A DNA stretch of 29,060 nucleotides from Avanaerovorax sp964442135 (GCA_964442135.1 CAYTYN010000016.1:1-29060), one strand, 5' to 3'. Positions 1 through 8,111 are shown, counted from the first letter of the stretch. Numbers and translations: made by a program. The notes: generated by a model not told the origin, from the letters alone.

Positions 1-242
1 GGTGTCAGAATCCATGCCGGTATGATAGCTCAGAATACTTTTACTGAGATTTTCAAGATTCTGTTTGGTACTGCTTTCGCCCCTATAAAATAGACGGCGT
101 TTTTATCGTCTATAAACTGACTGATAAGCGCCGTTTTACCGACACGACGACAACCATACACATATATTACAACAAACTCAAATTTATCCGATGCGTATAC
201 CTCATTCAACGTTGTAAGTTCATGTTCTCTGCCGATAAACAC
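1..242 (-). pseudogene. Frameshifted N-terminus of an AAA family ATPase (DUF234-associated type)
   Basis: The reading frame starts with GTG at 242 and encodes MFIGREHELTTLNE, then a Walker A motif (GCRRVGKTAL), typical of the ATPases found beside DUF234 domains in Clostridia and archaea. After YFIG the annotated frame runs into junk and stops near 30. A second minus-strand frame continues the expected family sequence (ESSTKQNLENLSKSIL) to the window edge, so one indel near positions 85-95 breaks the gene. There are also two extra residues just before the P-loop (IYVYGCRR where the family usually has IYGRRR). The rest of the gene lies outside the window. Family assignment rests on motif recognition; the frameshift is seen directly, although a sequencing error is possible. 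Confidence 0.65.
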
Positions 243-515
243 GGATTACATTCTTTCATCCCGGCGACACCCATTGCTTATACTATAACTGAATGCAGTA
301 TAACACCAAGTCAGAATTGATCAAGTAGTTCTCAGTCTGATGAGGCAAGGGCGCCGGTACCGCAACATCTACTGATACAACATCCAAGTGTCAAGATATA
401 TTTTATGATAAAGTCCCCTCCCCTCGATGAGGATATTTATACTCAATTCGCCTATGCGTATAAGCAACTGGGGGTATTTCCGGAATCCGGCAGTGTACCA
501 CAGAGAAAAGCATGT

Positions 516-573
516 GTGGAACGATTAAACCAAACATGTACTGCTGTGTCAATGACAGGGATATCTATGCTCT
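516..573 (+). repeat. Dispersed coding repeat, copy A (pairs with 22172-22229)
   Basis: This copy matches 22172-22229 in the same orientation at 51 of 58 positions. In the frame that starts at 516 five of the seven differences fall on third codon positions, so the segment was probably protein coding (VERLNQTCTAVSMTGISML here, VKRLNQTRTAVSMTGISIL in the other copy). The frame continues to 794 in this copy. I do not recognise the protein. It may be a fragment of a mobile-element gene, which is inference only. Confidence 0.6.
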
Positions 574-803
574 GGAGAAAGCTTCGGAACGATATGGAGC
601 CACGAAATATTTTGATGCTACAGGTTCATGTCGGCAATATTTTGATGATCACCGCGCAGAATCCTATAACAGTAAAAGTCCCGAATCTATCGAGGCCGAT
701 ATTAAAGGCTTTTCGAGACACTTTAAAAATGCTCGACATAAATGAACTTTTGCGGGAAATTTCAGGATTTTTTCGGAAAATACTGCAAAGATAGTTTGAC
801 GAG

Positions 804-815
804 CCTCAATTGAGG
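804..815. promoter_or_regulatory. Palindrome over the ribosome binding site of the ZIP gene
   Basis: CCTCAATTGAGG is a perfect 12-bp palindrome whose right half supplies the GAGG Shine-Dalgarno of the transporter gene. A dimeric metal-responsive repressor could bind here, but the sequence is not a recognisable Zur, MntR or Fur box. Confidence 0.3.
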
Positions 816-827
816 TAAAAGTAATGT

Positions 828-1586
828 ATGCAATTAGTGATATTAACGGCCATAGGAATCGGCAGCGCCACCGTCGCAGGTGCCGTCATAGGCTTTGCTT
901 TTAAGGGGATTTCACATAAATTTGGCGACGTAGTTCTCGCCTTTGCCGCGGGGGTTATGCTTTCGGCCTCTATATTGGGACTGATCCTGCCGTCTCTCGA
1001 GTTTGGCGGCAACTACAGGCTTTTTATGACGGTGGCGGGTGTCTTCGTCGGGGCGATATGTCTTAACCTGCTGGACAAGGTCGTCCCCCACCTGCATCGG
1101 CTGGCGGGCGTAGATCCGTCCTCTCCTGCCTCTCAGGGGGATAAGCTGAATCAGGTATTACTCTTTGTAGCGGCCATAGGGATACACAATCTGCCCGAGG
1201 GTATAGCCGCCGGAGTAGGCTTCGGCTCTGACAACGTGGCGGAGGCTCTGACCATCGCCGGAGCCATAGCCTTGCAGAACATTCCGGAGGGCATGGTGAT
1301 AATTTCGCCTATGCTTTCTGCCGGAATAGGCAAAGGAAGGACCTTTCTTTTCGCTCTGATAACCGGTCTCATAGAGGTTGCCGGCACGTTTATCGGCTAT
1401 TTCGCCGTAACGGCGGCTTCTGCCATATTGCCCTTTGGACTGGCCTTTGCCGGCGGAGCTATGCTTTACGTCATCAGCGACGAGATGATACCCGAGACTC
1501 ACGCCCACGGCAGCGAGAGGGGAGCTACGTATGCTCTTTTAATTGGTTTTTGCGTAATGCTTGCGGCCGATTTCTATATCAATTAG
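828..1586 (+). CDS. ZIP family divalent metal transporter
   Basis: This is an inner-membrane importer of the ZIP family, probably for zinc, iron or another divalent cation. At 252 aa it has normal bacterial length and is hydrophobic throughout, with about eight membrane segments. The metal-site signatures are HNLPEG (H120, N121, E124) in TM4 and QNIPEG (Q150, E154) with E183 in TM5, plus an acidic and histidine-rich DEMIPETHAHG near the C-terminus. A histidine pair (PHLHR, around 88-91) sits in the cytoplasmic loop before TM4. The start at 828 is preceded by GAGG at 812-815; an ATG at 824 is out of frame. A 12-bp palindrome overlaps this ribosome binding site and could be an operator. A thioredoxin remnant abuts the stop codon. 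Family certain; substrate not determined. Confidence 0.93.
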   Translation: MQLVILTAIGIGSATVAGAVIGFAFKGISHKFGDVVLAFAAGVMLSASILGLILPSLEFGGNYRLFMTVAGVFVGAICLNLLDKVVPHLHRLAGVDPSSPASQGDKLNQVLLFVAAIGIHNLPEGIAAGVGFGSDNVAEALTIAGAIALQNIPEGMVIISPMLSAGIGKGRTFLFALITGLIEVAGTFIGYFAVTAASAILPFGLAFAGGAMLYVISDEMIPETHAHGSERGATYALLIGFCVMLAADFYIN

Positions 1587-1773
1587 AAATAGATGAGGGA
1601 TATGGCGATAAGATAAATGTGGGAAAAATCAACGTGGACGGGGAGCCGGCTCTCGCAGTCGCCTACAACGTGTCCCCCCCATACCTGCCCTGATACTGTT
1701 TAAGGACGGCAGGTTAGAAAAGACTTCGATATGTTTCCGCCCTAAAGGGCAGGTGGAAGCATTGTTTAAATAA
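1587..1773 (+). pseudogene. Thioredoxin C-terminal remnant
   Basis: Directly after the ZIP stop codon the sequence encodes VGKINVDGEPALAVAYNV, then, after a frameshift, LILFKDGRLEKTS and FRPKGQVEALFK followed by TAA at 1771-1773. Together this is the second half of a thioredoxin (beta3 through the C-terminal helix, including the position where the cis-proline loop would lie). The frame breaks at a run of seven C at 1674-1680; five or eight C would restore it. The N-terminal half with the CGPC redox centre is absent, so it cannot act as a thioredoxin even if the frameshift were a sequencing error. A rho-independent terminator follows at 1798-1824. Confidence 0.8.
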
Positions 1774-1797
1774 TCGGTAAGCCGCAACGTAAGCGTA

Positions 1798-1824
1798 AGA
1801 GAGGGGATGTGCCCCTCTCTTTTT
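1798..1824 (+). terminator. Rho-independent terminator
   Basis: AGAGAGGGG (1798-1806) pairs perfectly with CCCCTCTCT (1812-1820) around a 5-nt loop, followed by TTTT. It would end transcripts from the ZIP gene and thioredoxin remnant. There is no T-run on the minus-strand side. Confidence 0.85.
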
Positions 1825-1840
1825 CATTACGTTTCGTATA

Positions 1841-2788
1841 TCATTCTACCTTGCCGAGTATCTCTACCTCCATACCGGCCTTTTCTTGGAAAAAGCTCTT
1901 TATCTCGTCTACGCGGTCGTCGGATGGCGGCTCGAACTCAACAGGCTCGCCGCCTATATTCCTGAGCTTGGGAACTCCCAGATTGTGATAGGGCAGCAGG
2001 GTAAGCCTCTTTATGCCGTACCTCTTGTAGAACTCGGCGGTCCTTTCTATCGTTCCGGCGCCGTCGTTAACGTCCTTTACGAGGGGCATTCTCATTTGCA
2101 GCTTGCGCCCTGTAGCGGGGTCTGAGGCAAGGGAGGTCAGGTTGTCTATTATGAGGGCGTTGCTCCTGCCGGTATATTCCCTGTGAATCCGATCGTCTAT
2201 GGATTTCATATCGTAGAGTATATCGGTGACGTTTTCCTTTTTTGCCAGCTTCATCAAAAGGTCTCCGTCCCCGAAGCCTGAAGTGTCCAGGCAAACCCTC
2301 ACGTCAGCTTCTGCCGCCAGGTCTACGAGCCTCTCTACGAACGTGCCCCAACTCAGTATCTCTCCTCCGCTGACAGTCATACCGCCGCCGGTATTGTCGT
2401 AAAACCCCTTGTCTTGGACTACCTCTTTCATTACGTCCTCGGGAGTCATTTCCGTCGCTACCGCCCGCAGGCTCCTTGCGTAGCAGAAGTCTGCGCACTC
2501 GAGGCAGTTGTCGCATTTTTCCCTGTCGATGCGTATCTTGGCGTCCTCGTCCGTATATATGGCTTCACGAGGGCAATGGGAGAGGCAGTAGCCGCATTTT
2601 ATGCAGCTGTTGGGCATCTCTATGACCTGCTGGTAAAAGGATATGAGCTCGGGGTTGTGGCACCATTTGCACCTGAGGGGACAACCCTTGAGAAAGACCG
2701 TAGTCCTTATGCCGGGGCCGTCCTCGGTGCTGAACTTCTGCACGGAGCCAACCGGCGCCGTTAAGTGTCTATCGCTCATGATCTTCAT
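1841..2788 (-). CDS. Glycyl radical enzyme activating protein (radical SAM)
   Basis: This activase uses S-adenosylmethionine and a [4Fe-4S] cluster to install the glycyl radical on the enzyme encoded just upstream. At 315 aa it is the long form with an inserted ferredoxin domain. Visible motifs are DGPGIRTTVFLKGC (23-36), the radical-SAM cluster cysteines C36, C40 and C43, two ferredoxin cluster sets (C62, C65, C68, C72 and C92, C95, C98, C102), and the GGGMTVSGGE motif of activases. The start ATG overlaps the stop of the glycyl radical enzyme gene as ATGA, so translation is coupled; M4 is an alternative start. The two extra clusters are usual for activases of the dehydratase and decarboxylase classes and absent from the pyruvate formate-lyase activase PflA. 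Family very secure; the partner is inferred from the overlap. Confidence 0.95.
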   Translation of the reverse strand: MKIMSDRHLTAPVGSVQKFSTEDGPGIRTTVFLKGCPLRCKWCHNPELISFYQQVIEMPNSCIKCGYCLSHCPREAIYTDEDAKIRIDREKCDNCLECADFCYARSLRAVATEMTPEDVMKEVVQDKGFYDNTGGGMTVSGGEILSWGTFVERLVDLAAEADVRVCLDTSGFGDGDLLMKLAKKENVTDILYDMKSIDDRIHREYTGRSNALIIDNLTSLASDPATGRKLQMRMPLVKDVNDGAGTIERTAEFYKRYGIKRLTLLPYHNLGVPKLRNIGGEPVEFEPPSDDRVDEIKSFFQEKAGMEVEILGKVE

Positions 2789-5157
2789 CGGCTCTCGTAG
2801 TGAGCCGTCCTGTTGATTATTACGTCCTGAGCGCTCTTATCAAGTTCGGTAAAGTAGGCCATGTAGCCGGCCACCCGTACCATGAGACCCTTGTGCTTTT
2901 CAGGATTTACCTGCGCGTCCCTCAGAGTGTCCGTATCTACCACGTTTATCTGGATATGCTCTCCGCCGTGGTCGAAGTAGGTCTTGATAACTCCCTCTAT
3001 CCTGCGGAGTCCCTTTTCTCCCTCTACCCCCTTAGGGTCGAAGCGGAGATTGAACAGTGCTCCGTCGTGGAAGGCCTCCTGACCCATGGACGCCACGGAT
3101 TTTACCGTTGACGTCGGCCCGTTGACGTCTCTGCCCATCATCGGCGAAGCGTTATCGCACAGAGGCTCTCCGGCCCTTCTGCCGTCCGGCGTAGCTCCGC
3201 ACGCCATGCCGTGGGACACGTTGACCGTCTGGGAATGGACGTTAAAGGAGAAGCGTCCGCCTCTTGCGTCAGGCCACTGCTGAATGTTGTCGGCAATGAA
3301 GTGCATCATCTCTCTGTAGACGGAGTCCACGTGCTCGCTGTCGTTTCCGAATTTTTCCGGCTTGTTGAGGAGAAGCTGACGTAGCCTCTCGTTGCCTTCG
3401 AAGTTGGAGTCGAGAGCCTTTATGAGCTCGTCCATGGTCACGTCCTTGTCCTCGAACACGCATTTTTCAACGGCTACGATTGAATCTGCCAGGTTAGCCG
3501 CTCCGGTTATATACGTGCCGCAGGTGCTGTATTTGGCTCCGCCGTCCTGAACAGACTTGCCGCTTTCGACACAGCCCCTGGTCACCATCGAGGCGAAGAT
3601 TACCGGATACCTGGTCATATGGGCGCTCTGCATTATCCTGTAACCCTCGGCTACCAGCTCATAATGATGAAGTATTTGAGCCTTGAGGGCGTTCTTGAAT
3701 TCCTCTATATTTTTAAATTCTCTCGGGTCGCCCGTTTGGAGCCCTATGAGCTTACCTGTCCTCGGATCCACTCCGTTGTGGAGGACTATCTCTATCATCT
3801 TGCCCATATTTACGTAGCCTGCGTCAGGAGAACCGTCTATGGTTCCGCCTCCCGGCCCCGGCTGTATGCAACCGATGATATTCCAGTCTCTGGCTTCTTC
3901 CATGGTCGCACCTTTGCCAAGGACCATCTTGATGGCGGTATCGTCGTTGAAGAAACCCGGATTTGCCTGTCCGTCCTGTATCATCATGCAGCCCTTGTCT
4001 ATGAGCTCCTGCGGAGTTCCCTCCCAGACTCTCACAGCCATGACCGGCTGGGTGGTCTTGAGCTGGTCGGCGGCCTCGAGACAAACGTAGGAAAGCTCGT
4101 TGGTAGCGTCCTTTCCGTCCTTGGTCTGTCCGCCTACCATGAGTATCTCCCACATAGGATAACCGGCGAAGGAGGTAGCGTACCATTTATCACGTACCTC
4201 GTATACCTCGCAGGTCTTGAGATAGAAGCACTCTAACAACTCGAGAGCTTCTTCTCTGCTCAGGTTCTTTTCGTCTACGACATCCTTTTTATAATAAGGC
4301 CACATGTATTGGTCGAAGCGGCCAAAGCTGCAGGCGGTAGTGCATACCTCTATATGGAAATACACGTGGACGAACCAGAGAAGCTGCAAGGCCTGCCAGA
4401 AGGTTTGAGGCGGGTTCTCAGGAACTACGCGGCAATTTTCAGCTATGGTCAGGAGCTCCCTTTTTCTCTTTTCGTCCTTGCAGGCGGCCGCCTGTCTCTC
4501 GGCCTCGTCGGCCATTCTCCGGGCGTAGGTTATCAAACCCTCGCATTGGATAATACAGGCCTCCCAGAAGTCGATCTTCTCTTGATCCTCTCTGCTCTTG
4601 GCCACGGTATTGGCTATATTCTGCCTGCACTCGTCCATATAACCCTTGAGGCCTACGGTCAGCAGCTTTTCGTGGTCGGCGACGGTCTCGCCGCAAACGC
4701 CGTTTGTCAGTCCCACGGTGATTATATCGTCCTTCATGCACTCTCTGATATGCTCGGGCAGCAGGGTTTTTGACAGATCCTCCATGGACTTACCCTCCCA
4801 ATAAGGCAGGACGTCCAGTATCTTTTCCCTGTCCTCCGGAGACACGTCGTAGGGATCCTTGGACCTTACGGGAAATTCGTCTATGTCGCTGATATACCAC
4901 GAGCTTGACTGGAATTCCGGGTGCAGATTGGCGCCTCTGTACTTGTCGTTGGCGGTGCCTACGATTAGCTCGTCCTCCATGATAAGGGTGGTCATGCGTT
5001 CCATTATATACTTTATGACCTTGGCGCGGAAAACAGGAACGGCTTCTCCTGCGAATTTCTGATAGGCCGCCGTGTCGAGAACGAGTCTCTCGGCGGTTAT
5101 GCAGGGTCTGGTGTTCCAGAGCCTGTCTCTCATCTTTTGTATCCTCGGGTTTAGCAT
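2785..5157 (-). CDS. Glycyl radical enzyme of unknown substrate (PFL/dehydratase superfamily)
   Basis: This 790-aa protein has the full length of a catalytic glycyl radical enzyme. The radical glycine is G764 in RVAGYMAYF (761-769), and the thiyl-radical cysteine is C430 in NIIGCIQPGPGG. Glycerol/propanediol dehydratase, choline TMA-lyase, hydroxyproline dehydratase and isethionate lyase carry GC-x-E here, with the glutamate acting as general base; this protein has Q432. It also lacks the Cys-Cys pair of pyruvate formate-lyase. No signal peptide is seen; the enzyme should be cytoplasmic and strictly anaerobic. It lies between a dehydrogenase gene (29 bp upstream) and its activase (4-bp overlap), with AGGAGG before the start. 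Many automated pipelines would call it formate acetyltransferase, which the active site does not support. Superfamily certain, reaction unknown. Confidence 0.95.
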   Translation of the reverse strand: MLNPRIQKMRDRLWNTRPCITAERLVLDTAAYQKFAGEAVPVFRAKVIKYIMERMTTLIMEDELIVGTANDKYRGANLHPEFQSSSWYISDIDEFPVRSKDPYDVSPEDREKILDVLPYWEGKSMEDLSKTLLPEHIRECMKDDIITVGLTNGVCGETVADHEKLLTVGLKGYMDECRQNIANTVAKSREDQEKIDFWEACIIQCEGLITYARRMADEAERQAAACKDEKRKRELLTIAENCRVVPENPPQTFWQALQLLWFVHVYFHIEVCTTACSFGRFDQYMWPYYKKDVVDEKNLSREEALELLECFYLKTCEVYEVRDKWYATSFAGYPMWEILMVGGQTKDGKDATNELSYVCLEAADQLKTTQPVMAVRVWEGTPQELIDKGCMMIQDGQANPGFFNDDTAIKMVLGKGATMEEARDWNIIGCIQPGPGGGTIDGSPDAGYVNMGKMIEIVLHNGVDPRTGKLIGLQTGDPREFKNIEEFKNALKAQILHHYELVAEGYRIMQSAHMTRYPVIFASMVTRGCVESGKSVQDGGAKYSTCGTYITGAANLADSIVAVEKCVFEDKDVTMDELIKALDSNFEGNERLRQLLLNKPEKFGNDSEHVDSVYREMMHFIADNIQQWPDARGGRFSFNVHSQTVNVSHGMACGATPDGRRAGEPLCDNASPMMGRDVNGPTSTVKSVASMGQEAFHDGALFNLRFDPKGVEGEKGLRRIEGVIKTYFDHGGEHIQINVVDTDTLRDAQVNPEKHKGLMVRVAGYMAYFTELDKSAQDVIINRTAHYESR

Positions 5158-5186
5158 GAGTCGCTCTCCTCCTCTCTTTTAACGGG

Positions 5187-5939
5187 TCAGCCCAGCATCT
5201 TGCCGCCGTCGGCAAGAATATTGGATCCGTTTATGATAAAGGCCTCCTCGGTGCAGAGGTAGTAAACCACGTCGGCTATCTCGTCCGGCCTTGACGGACG
5301 GCCGAGAGGTCCGAGGTTGACCTCGGAGTCGTCGAAGTTCTTGTAATCCTTGAGAGTGTCATGGAACATCGGCGTGTCCACCCAACCCGGGGATACGGAA
5401 TTGGCGTGGATATTGTACCGGCCGTATTCGTTGGCCACGTTCTTGGTCATTCCGATGACGGCCCACTTGCTGGAGCCGTAGCCTATCTCAAAGGTGTAGC
5501 CGGTCATTCCGGACACGGAGCCGAAGTTTACTATCCTGCCGTAGTTTTGCTCCACCATTATAGGCAGGGCGTAGTGCATCATCAGGAACGTGCCGAACAC
5601 GTTGACGGCGTATATCTTCTTGAAGTTTTCAAAGGTGTAATCGGCCGTGAGGTTGTACTTCCCCACGATCCCTGCGGTGTTTACGAGGGCGTCTATCCTG
5701 CCGTTCTTCTTCTTTATCGCTCCTATGACGTCCTTTACCTGCCCCTCGTCGGAAATATCTATAGCGTAGCAGGAGACTCTCTCCTCGTCCATGGCGTTAT
5801 CCTCGATAACCTGCTTCATTTTTTCCTCGAATATATCGAGCATAACCACCTCGTAATCCTTGGAGTAAAATTTCTTGACTACCTCAATGCCTATGCCTCC
5901 TGCCGCTCCGGTTATTACGCAGACCTTTCTTCCGTTCAT
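5187..5939 (-). CDS. Short-chain dehydrogenase/reductase (SDR), first gene of the glycyl radical operon
   Basis: This is a classical 250-aa SDR. The nucleotide-binding motif TGAAGGIG is at 10-17, D35 at the end of beta2 points to NAD(H) rather than NADP(H), NTAG is at 87-90, N113 is in place, and the catalytic residues are S141, Y154 and K158 (YGSSK). The C-terminal GGxxxG region is normal. The gene starts 185-210 bp from the divergent AraC regulator, with an AAGGAGG site before ATG at 5939 and a plausible promoter at 5993-6021. Its place ahead of the glycyl radical enzyme suggests it either oxidises a substrate to the radical enzyme's substrate or reduces the carbonyl product. It resembles FabG-type reductases, but a fatty acid role is unlikely in this context. 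Confidence 0.93.
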   Translation of the reverse strand: MNGRKVCVITGAAGGIGIEVVKKFYSKDYEVVMLDIFEEKMKQVIEDNAMDEERVSCYAIDISDEGQVKDVIGAIKKKNGRIDALVNTAGIVGKYNLTADYTFENFKKIYAVNVFGTFLMMHYALPIMVEQNYGRIVNFGSVSGMTGYTFEIGYGSSKWAVIGMTKNVANEYGRYNIHANSVSPGWVDTPMFHDTLKDYKNFDDSEVNLGPLGRPSRPDEIADVVYYLCTEEAFIINGSNILADGGKMLG

Positions 5940-5992
5940 TTCTTCCTCCTTATGTTATGCGGTTATTTCATTATCAATTCTCTTTTACATTT

Positions 5993-6021
5993 ATTCTATG
6001 GTGGCTACGACCCTAAAGCAA
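5993..6021 (-). promoter_or_regulatory. Promoter of the SDR/glycyl radical operon
   Basis: On the minus strand TTGCTT (6021-6016) and TAGAAT (5998-5993) are separated by exactly 17 bp. This would give a leader of about 45 nt before the SDR start. The divergent AraC-type regulator probably binds in the 6000-6100 interval. Confidence 0.5.
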
Positions 6022-6097
6022 TAATTTATTTGTCATTAAACGCTATTTTGTTGTTGAAATCGTTAAGGTCTTTCTTTTATTCTTTACCGGAGTATTG

Positions 6098-6103
6098 TAT
6101 AAT
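6098..6103 (+). promoter_or_regulatory. -10 box for the AraC-family regulator
   Basis: A consensus TATAAT lies about 50 bp before the favoured start at 6152. The -35 region (TTTTAT at 6075-6080) is weak, which suits a regulated or autoregulated gene. Confidence 0.45.
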
Positions 6104-6151
6104 GGTTTTATTGCAGTTCACATATCATCGCATAGAAAGGGCGTAGCGGCT

Positions 6152-8020
6152 ATGCTGTCTGAAAAGCTTTCTTATCAGGACGATTTTCCTATCAACATAA
6201 CCATGGCTTCCATCGAGGAATATCCTATCCACTATCATCAGGACATAGAGTTCGTCTACGTGCTCAAGGGCAAGCTCGCCCTGAAAAACGGATATTGCGA
6301 ATATACCCTCCGCGAGGGAGATATTTTCGTCAACGCCGGCCACGAGGTTCACAGCATGCACTCTATAGACGGCGAGAAAAACGTGGTTACTCTGATACAG
6401 ATAAGCACCCGATATTTCTCCCAATACTTTCCGAATCTGAGCACGGCCTGCTACAGGACTTATTCTAAAAAGGCGTCTAACTCGAGGCTCGACGTTCTGC
6501 GAGAGATCCTGTTGCAGATAATACTACAGTACAATATCCGAAGCTTTAACCACAAGAACGAGTGCATACGCCTCATGAAGGATGTCATAGAGTATCTGGA
6601 CAAGCACTTTAACCTCTTCGTCTTCGATGGGGACATAGCCACGAACGTGGAAAGCGTGGATCAGATTTCCATAGACCGCATAAGCAGGATAATTAACTAT
6701 ATCTATCAGAACTACTCTGAAAAGATAAAACTCGAGGATCTGGCGAGCATGGAGCACCTAAGCATGTTCTACGTGTCCCATATCATAAAGAACTGCACGG
6801 GAAAGAATTTCAGGGAATTTATATGCTTCGCCAGAGTGGAAAGGTCGGAGATACTGCTCCTGGACACGGACAAAAATGTGAGCCAGATAGCTAAAGAAGT
6901 CGGTTTCTCCACCACTGCCTATTATGAAAAGTATTTCCTCAAGTGGTTTAAACGTTCTCCTGAGGAGCACCGGGCCTATTATCAGCCTCTCGTCAAGAGT
7001 GAGTCTCGACCGGAGCGCATATCGCCCATACAGCCGAGCCAGACCATTTATCTCATAAAGAGCACCCTTTCCGCCCTGAATTCTCAGGACAACAGCGTCT
7101 CTATCTCAAGAAAGAATCTGGAGATAGACGTGCCCGACGAGTCTCTGTCTAAGCAACAGATCCCGCTTTTTCATCACTTCCTCGAGGTTCAGATAACCAC
7201 CGAGGATTACCGGGTTCTGGGAGCCGGACTCATAAGTCTCCTGGATCAGCTGAGACCGAGCAAGATAAGCCTGCTTAACTCGGACTCTGACGGGGAAGAG
7301 GACATTTCGGCCCTGTATTCCTCTCTGAGAGGGGCGGGATACAGCCTGACCAAAAGCTCCCTGAACAGTGAGTCAAAGCAGGTCATATCCTACGGAAACG
7401 ACAGTATAGCGAGACCTATAAATATCCTAGACGACGCGCTCTCCTCAAACGGCGCGGAGATCGTCATGAGGCTCCGTGATAACGGCGACGGCAGCGGCAG
7501 GCTTCTCAACGGCCGTCCCGGCGCGATCACTCACAACGGTATCAAAAAGCCGGCGTATTATGCCTATATGCTCCTTTCCCGCCTTAAGGGAGAAGTGGTG
7601 GCTCGAGGCAAATACTATTGCGTCATAAAGACGGGGGAGAAGACTCGGCCTCAATATTTTGTCATAACGTGCAACTTTAACGACGATATATATAATATGT
7701 GCAAGAACAGCACGTCTGTATATCAGGCCAAGAGCATATTGGATAATTTTAACGACGAGGCCAACTTCCTCTTTAACGTGGCACTGCCGCCGGGTACTTA
7801 CTCGGTGATGAAGTACAGCATAAACAATACCAACAACATCTTTTCCTATTACTCCGCTTTGAGCTTTTCTGACGACAACAGGTTCTGGGGGGACTTTAGC
7901 CATATTTTCCCGACCAATCCGGTGATGGATATTTACCAGGAGGAGATCGAGGACAGGTGCCATCTGACGTTGGCCTTGCAGGGCGCCGATATACAACTGG
8001 CGGTAATTTCTCAGATGTAG
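6152..8020 (+). CDS. AraC-family regulator with C-terminal GH39-like domain
   Basis: This is probably the activator of the divergent glycyl radical operon. From the start at 6152 (622 aa, AAAGGG upstream) it has an N-terminal cupin-type sensor (about 15-85, HYHQDIEFVYVLKG), a linker, and two helix-turn-helix segments (about 195-275). These include LEDLASMEHLSMFYVSHIIK and VSQIAKEVGFSTTAYYEKYF. A long C-terminal part (300-622) contains ITHNGIKKPAYYAYMLLSRL and matches the C-terminal region of regulators related to glycoside hydrolase family 39. In Clostridia such proteins usually sit beside sugar-use genes, so the ligand may be a carbohydrate or polyol; that is inference. The longer frame from a TTG at 6095 overlaps the -10 box and is unlikely. 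A terminator follows at 8083-8111. Confidence 0.88.
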   Translation: MLSEKLSYQDDFPINITMASIEEYPIHYHQDIEFVYVLKGKLALKNGYCEYTLREGDIFVNAGHEVHSMHSIDGEKNVVTLIQISTRYFSQYFPNLSTACYRTYSKKASNSRLDVLREILLQIILQYNIRSFNHKNECIRLMKDVIEYLDKHFNLFVFDGDIATNVESVDQISIDRISRIINYIYQNYSEKIKLEDLASMEHLSMFYVSHIIKNCTGKNFREFICFARVERSEILLLDTDKNVSQIAKEVGFSTTAYYEKYFLKWFKRSPEEHRAYYQPLVKSESRPERISPIQPSQTIYLIKSTLSALNSQDNSVSISRKNLEIDVPDESLSKQQIPLFHHFLEVQITTEDYRVLGAGLISLLDQLRPSKISLLNSDSDGEEDISALYSSLRGAGYSLTKSSLNSESKQVISYGNDSIARPINILDDALSSNGAEIVMRLRDNGDGSGRLLNGRPGAITHNGIKKPAYYAYMLLSRLKGEVVARGKYYCVIKTGEKTRPQYFVITCNFNDDIYNMCKNSTSVYQAKSILDNFNDEANFLFNVALPPGTYSVMKYSINNTNNIFSYYSALSFSDDNRFWGDFSHIFPTNPVMDIYQEEIEDRCHLTLALQGADIQLAVISQM

Positions 8021-8032
8021 GCAAACGCGCAG

Positions 8033-8064
8033 GCAGGCGAGGACGTTTCGCCACCCTCGCCTGC
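8033..8064. other. Stable hairpin after the AraC gene, without a T-run
   Basis: GCAGGCGAGG (8033-8042) pairs with CCTCGCCTGC (8055-8064) around a 12-nt loop. It lies 13 bp after the stop codon and just before the true terminator, so it may protect the mRNA 3' end. Confidence 0.5.
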
Positions 8065-8082
8065 GTAAGAGTATATATATAG

Positions 8083-8111
8083 AAGTCCGAAGCTGTGCGC
8101 CTCGGACTTTT
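8083..8111 (+). terminator. Rho-independent terminator of the AraC gene
   Basis: AAGTCCGA (8083-8090) pairs with TCGGACTT (8102-8109), and T residues follow. On the minus strand the tail is CTATATAT, so any effect on the convergent CoA-disulfide reductase gene would be weak. Confidence 0.7.

Larger units (their letters stand above)
243..827. other. Decayed accessory stretch without an intact gene
   Basis: This stretch lies between the ATPase remnant and the ZIP transporter. It holds a small inverted repeat (TTATACT at 278-284 with AGTATAA at 297-303), one copy of a 58-bp dispersed repeat at 516-573, and an open frame at 405-794 that I do not recognise. A 12-bp palindrome, CCTCAATTGAGG, at 804-815 overlaps the ribosome binding site of the next gene. 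Nothing else is identifiable. Confidence 0.5.

Noticed and set aside
3619..4236. Plus-strand open frame of 205 codons inside the glycyl radical enzyme gene
   Set aside because: Antisense shadow of a gene with unambiguous active-site motifs; no ribosome binding site.
2785..5157. Calling the glycyl radical enzyme a formate acetyltransferase (PflB)
   Set aside because: Pyruvate formate-lyase has two adjacent catalytic cysteines; this protein has a single one in GCIQP, and its activase has extra ferredoxin clusters that PflA lacks.
5187..5939. Isethionate/taurine pathway (sulfoacetaldehyde reductase plus isethionate lyase)
   Set aside because: The pairing of an SDR with a glycyl radical enzyme is suggestive, but the lyase glutamate is absent and there is no taurine aminotransferase, sulfite reductase or sulfonate transporter in the window.
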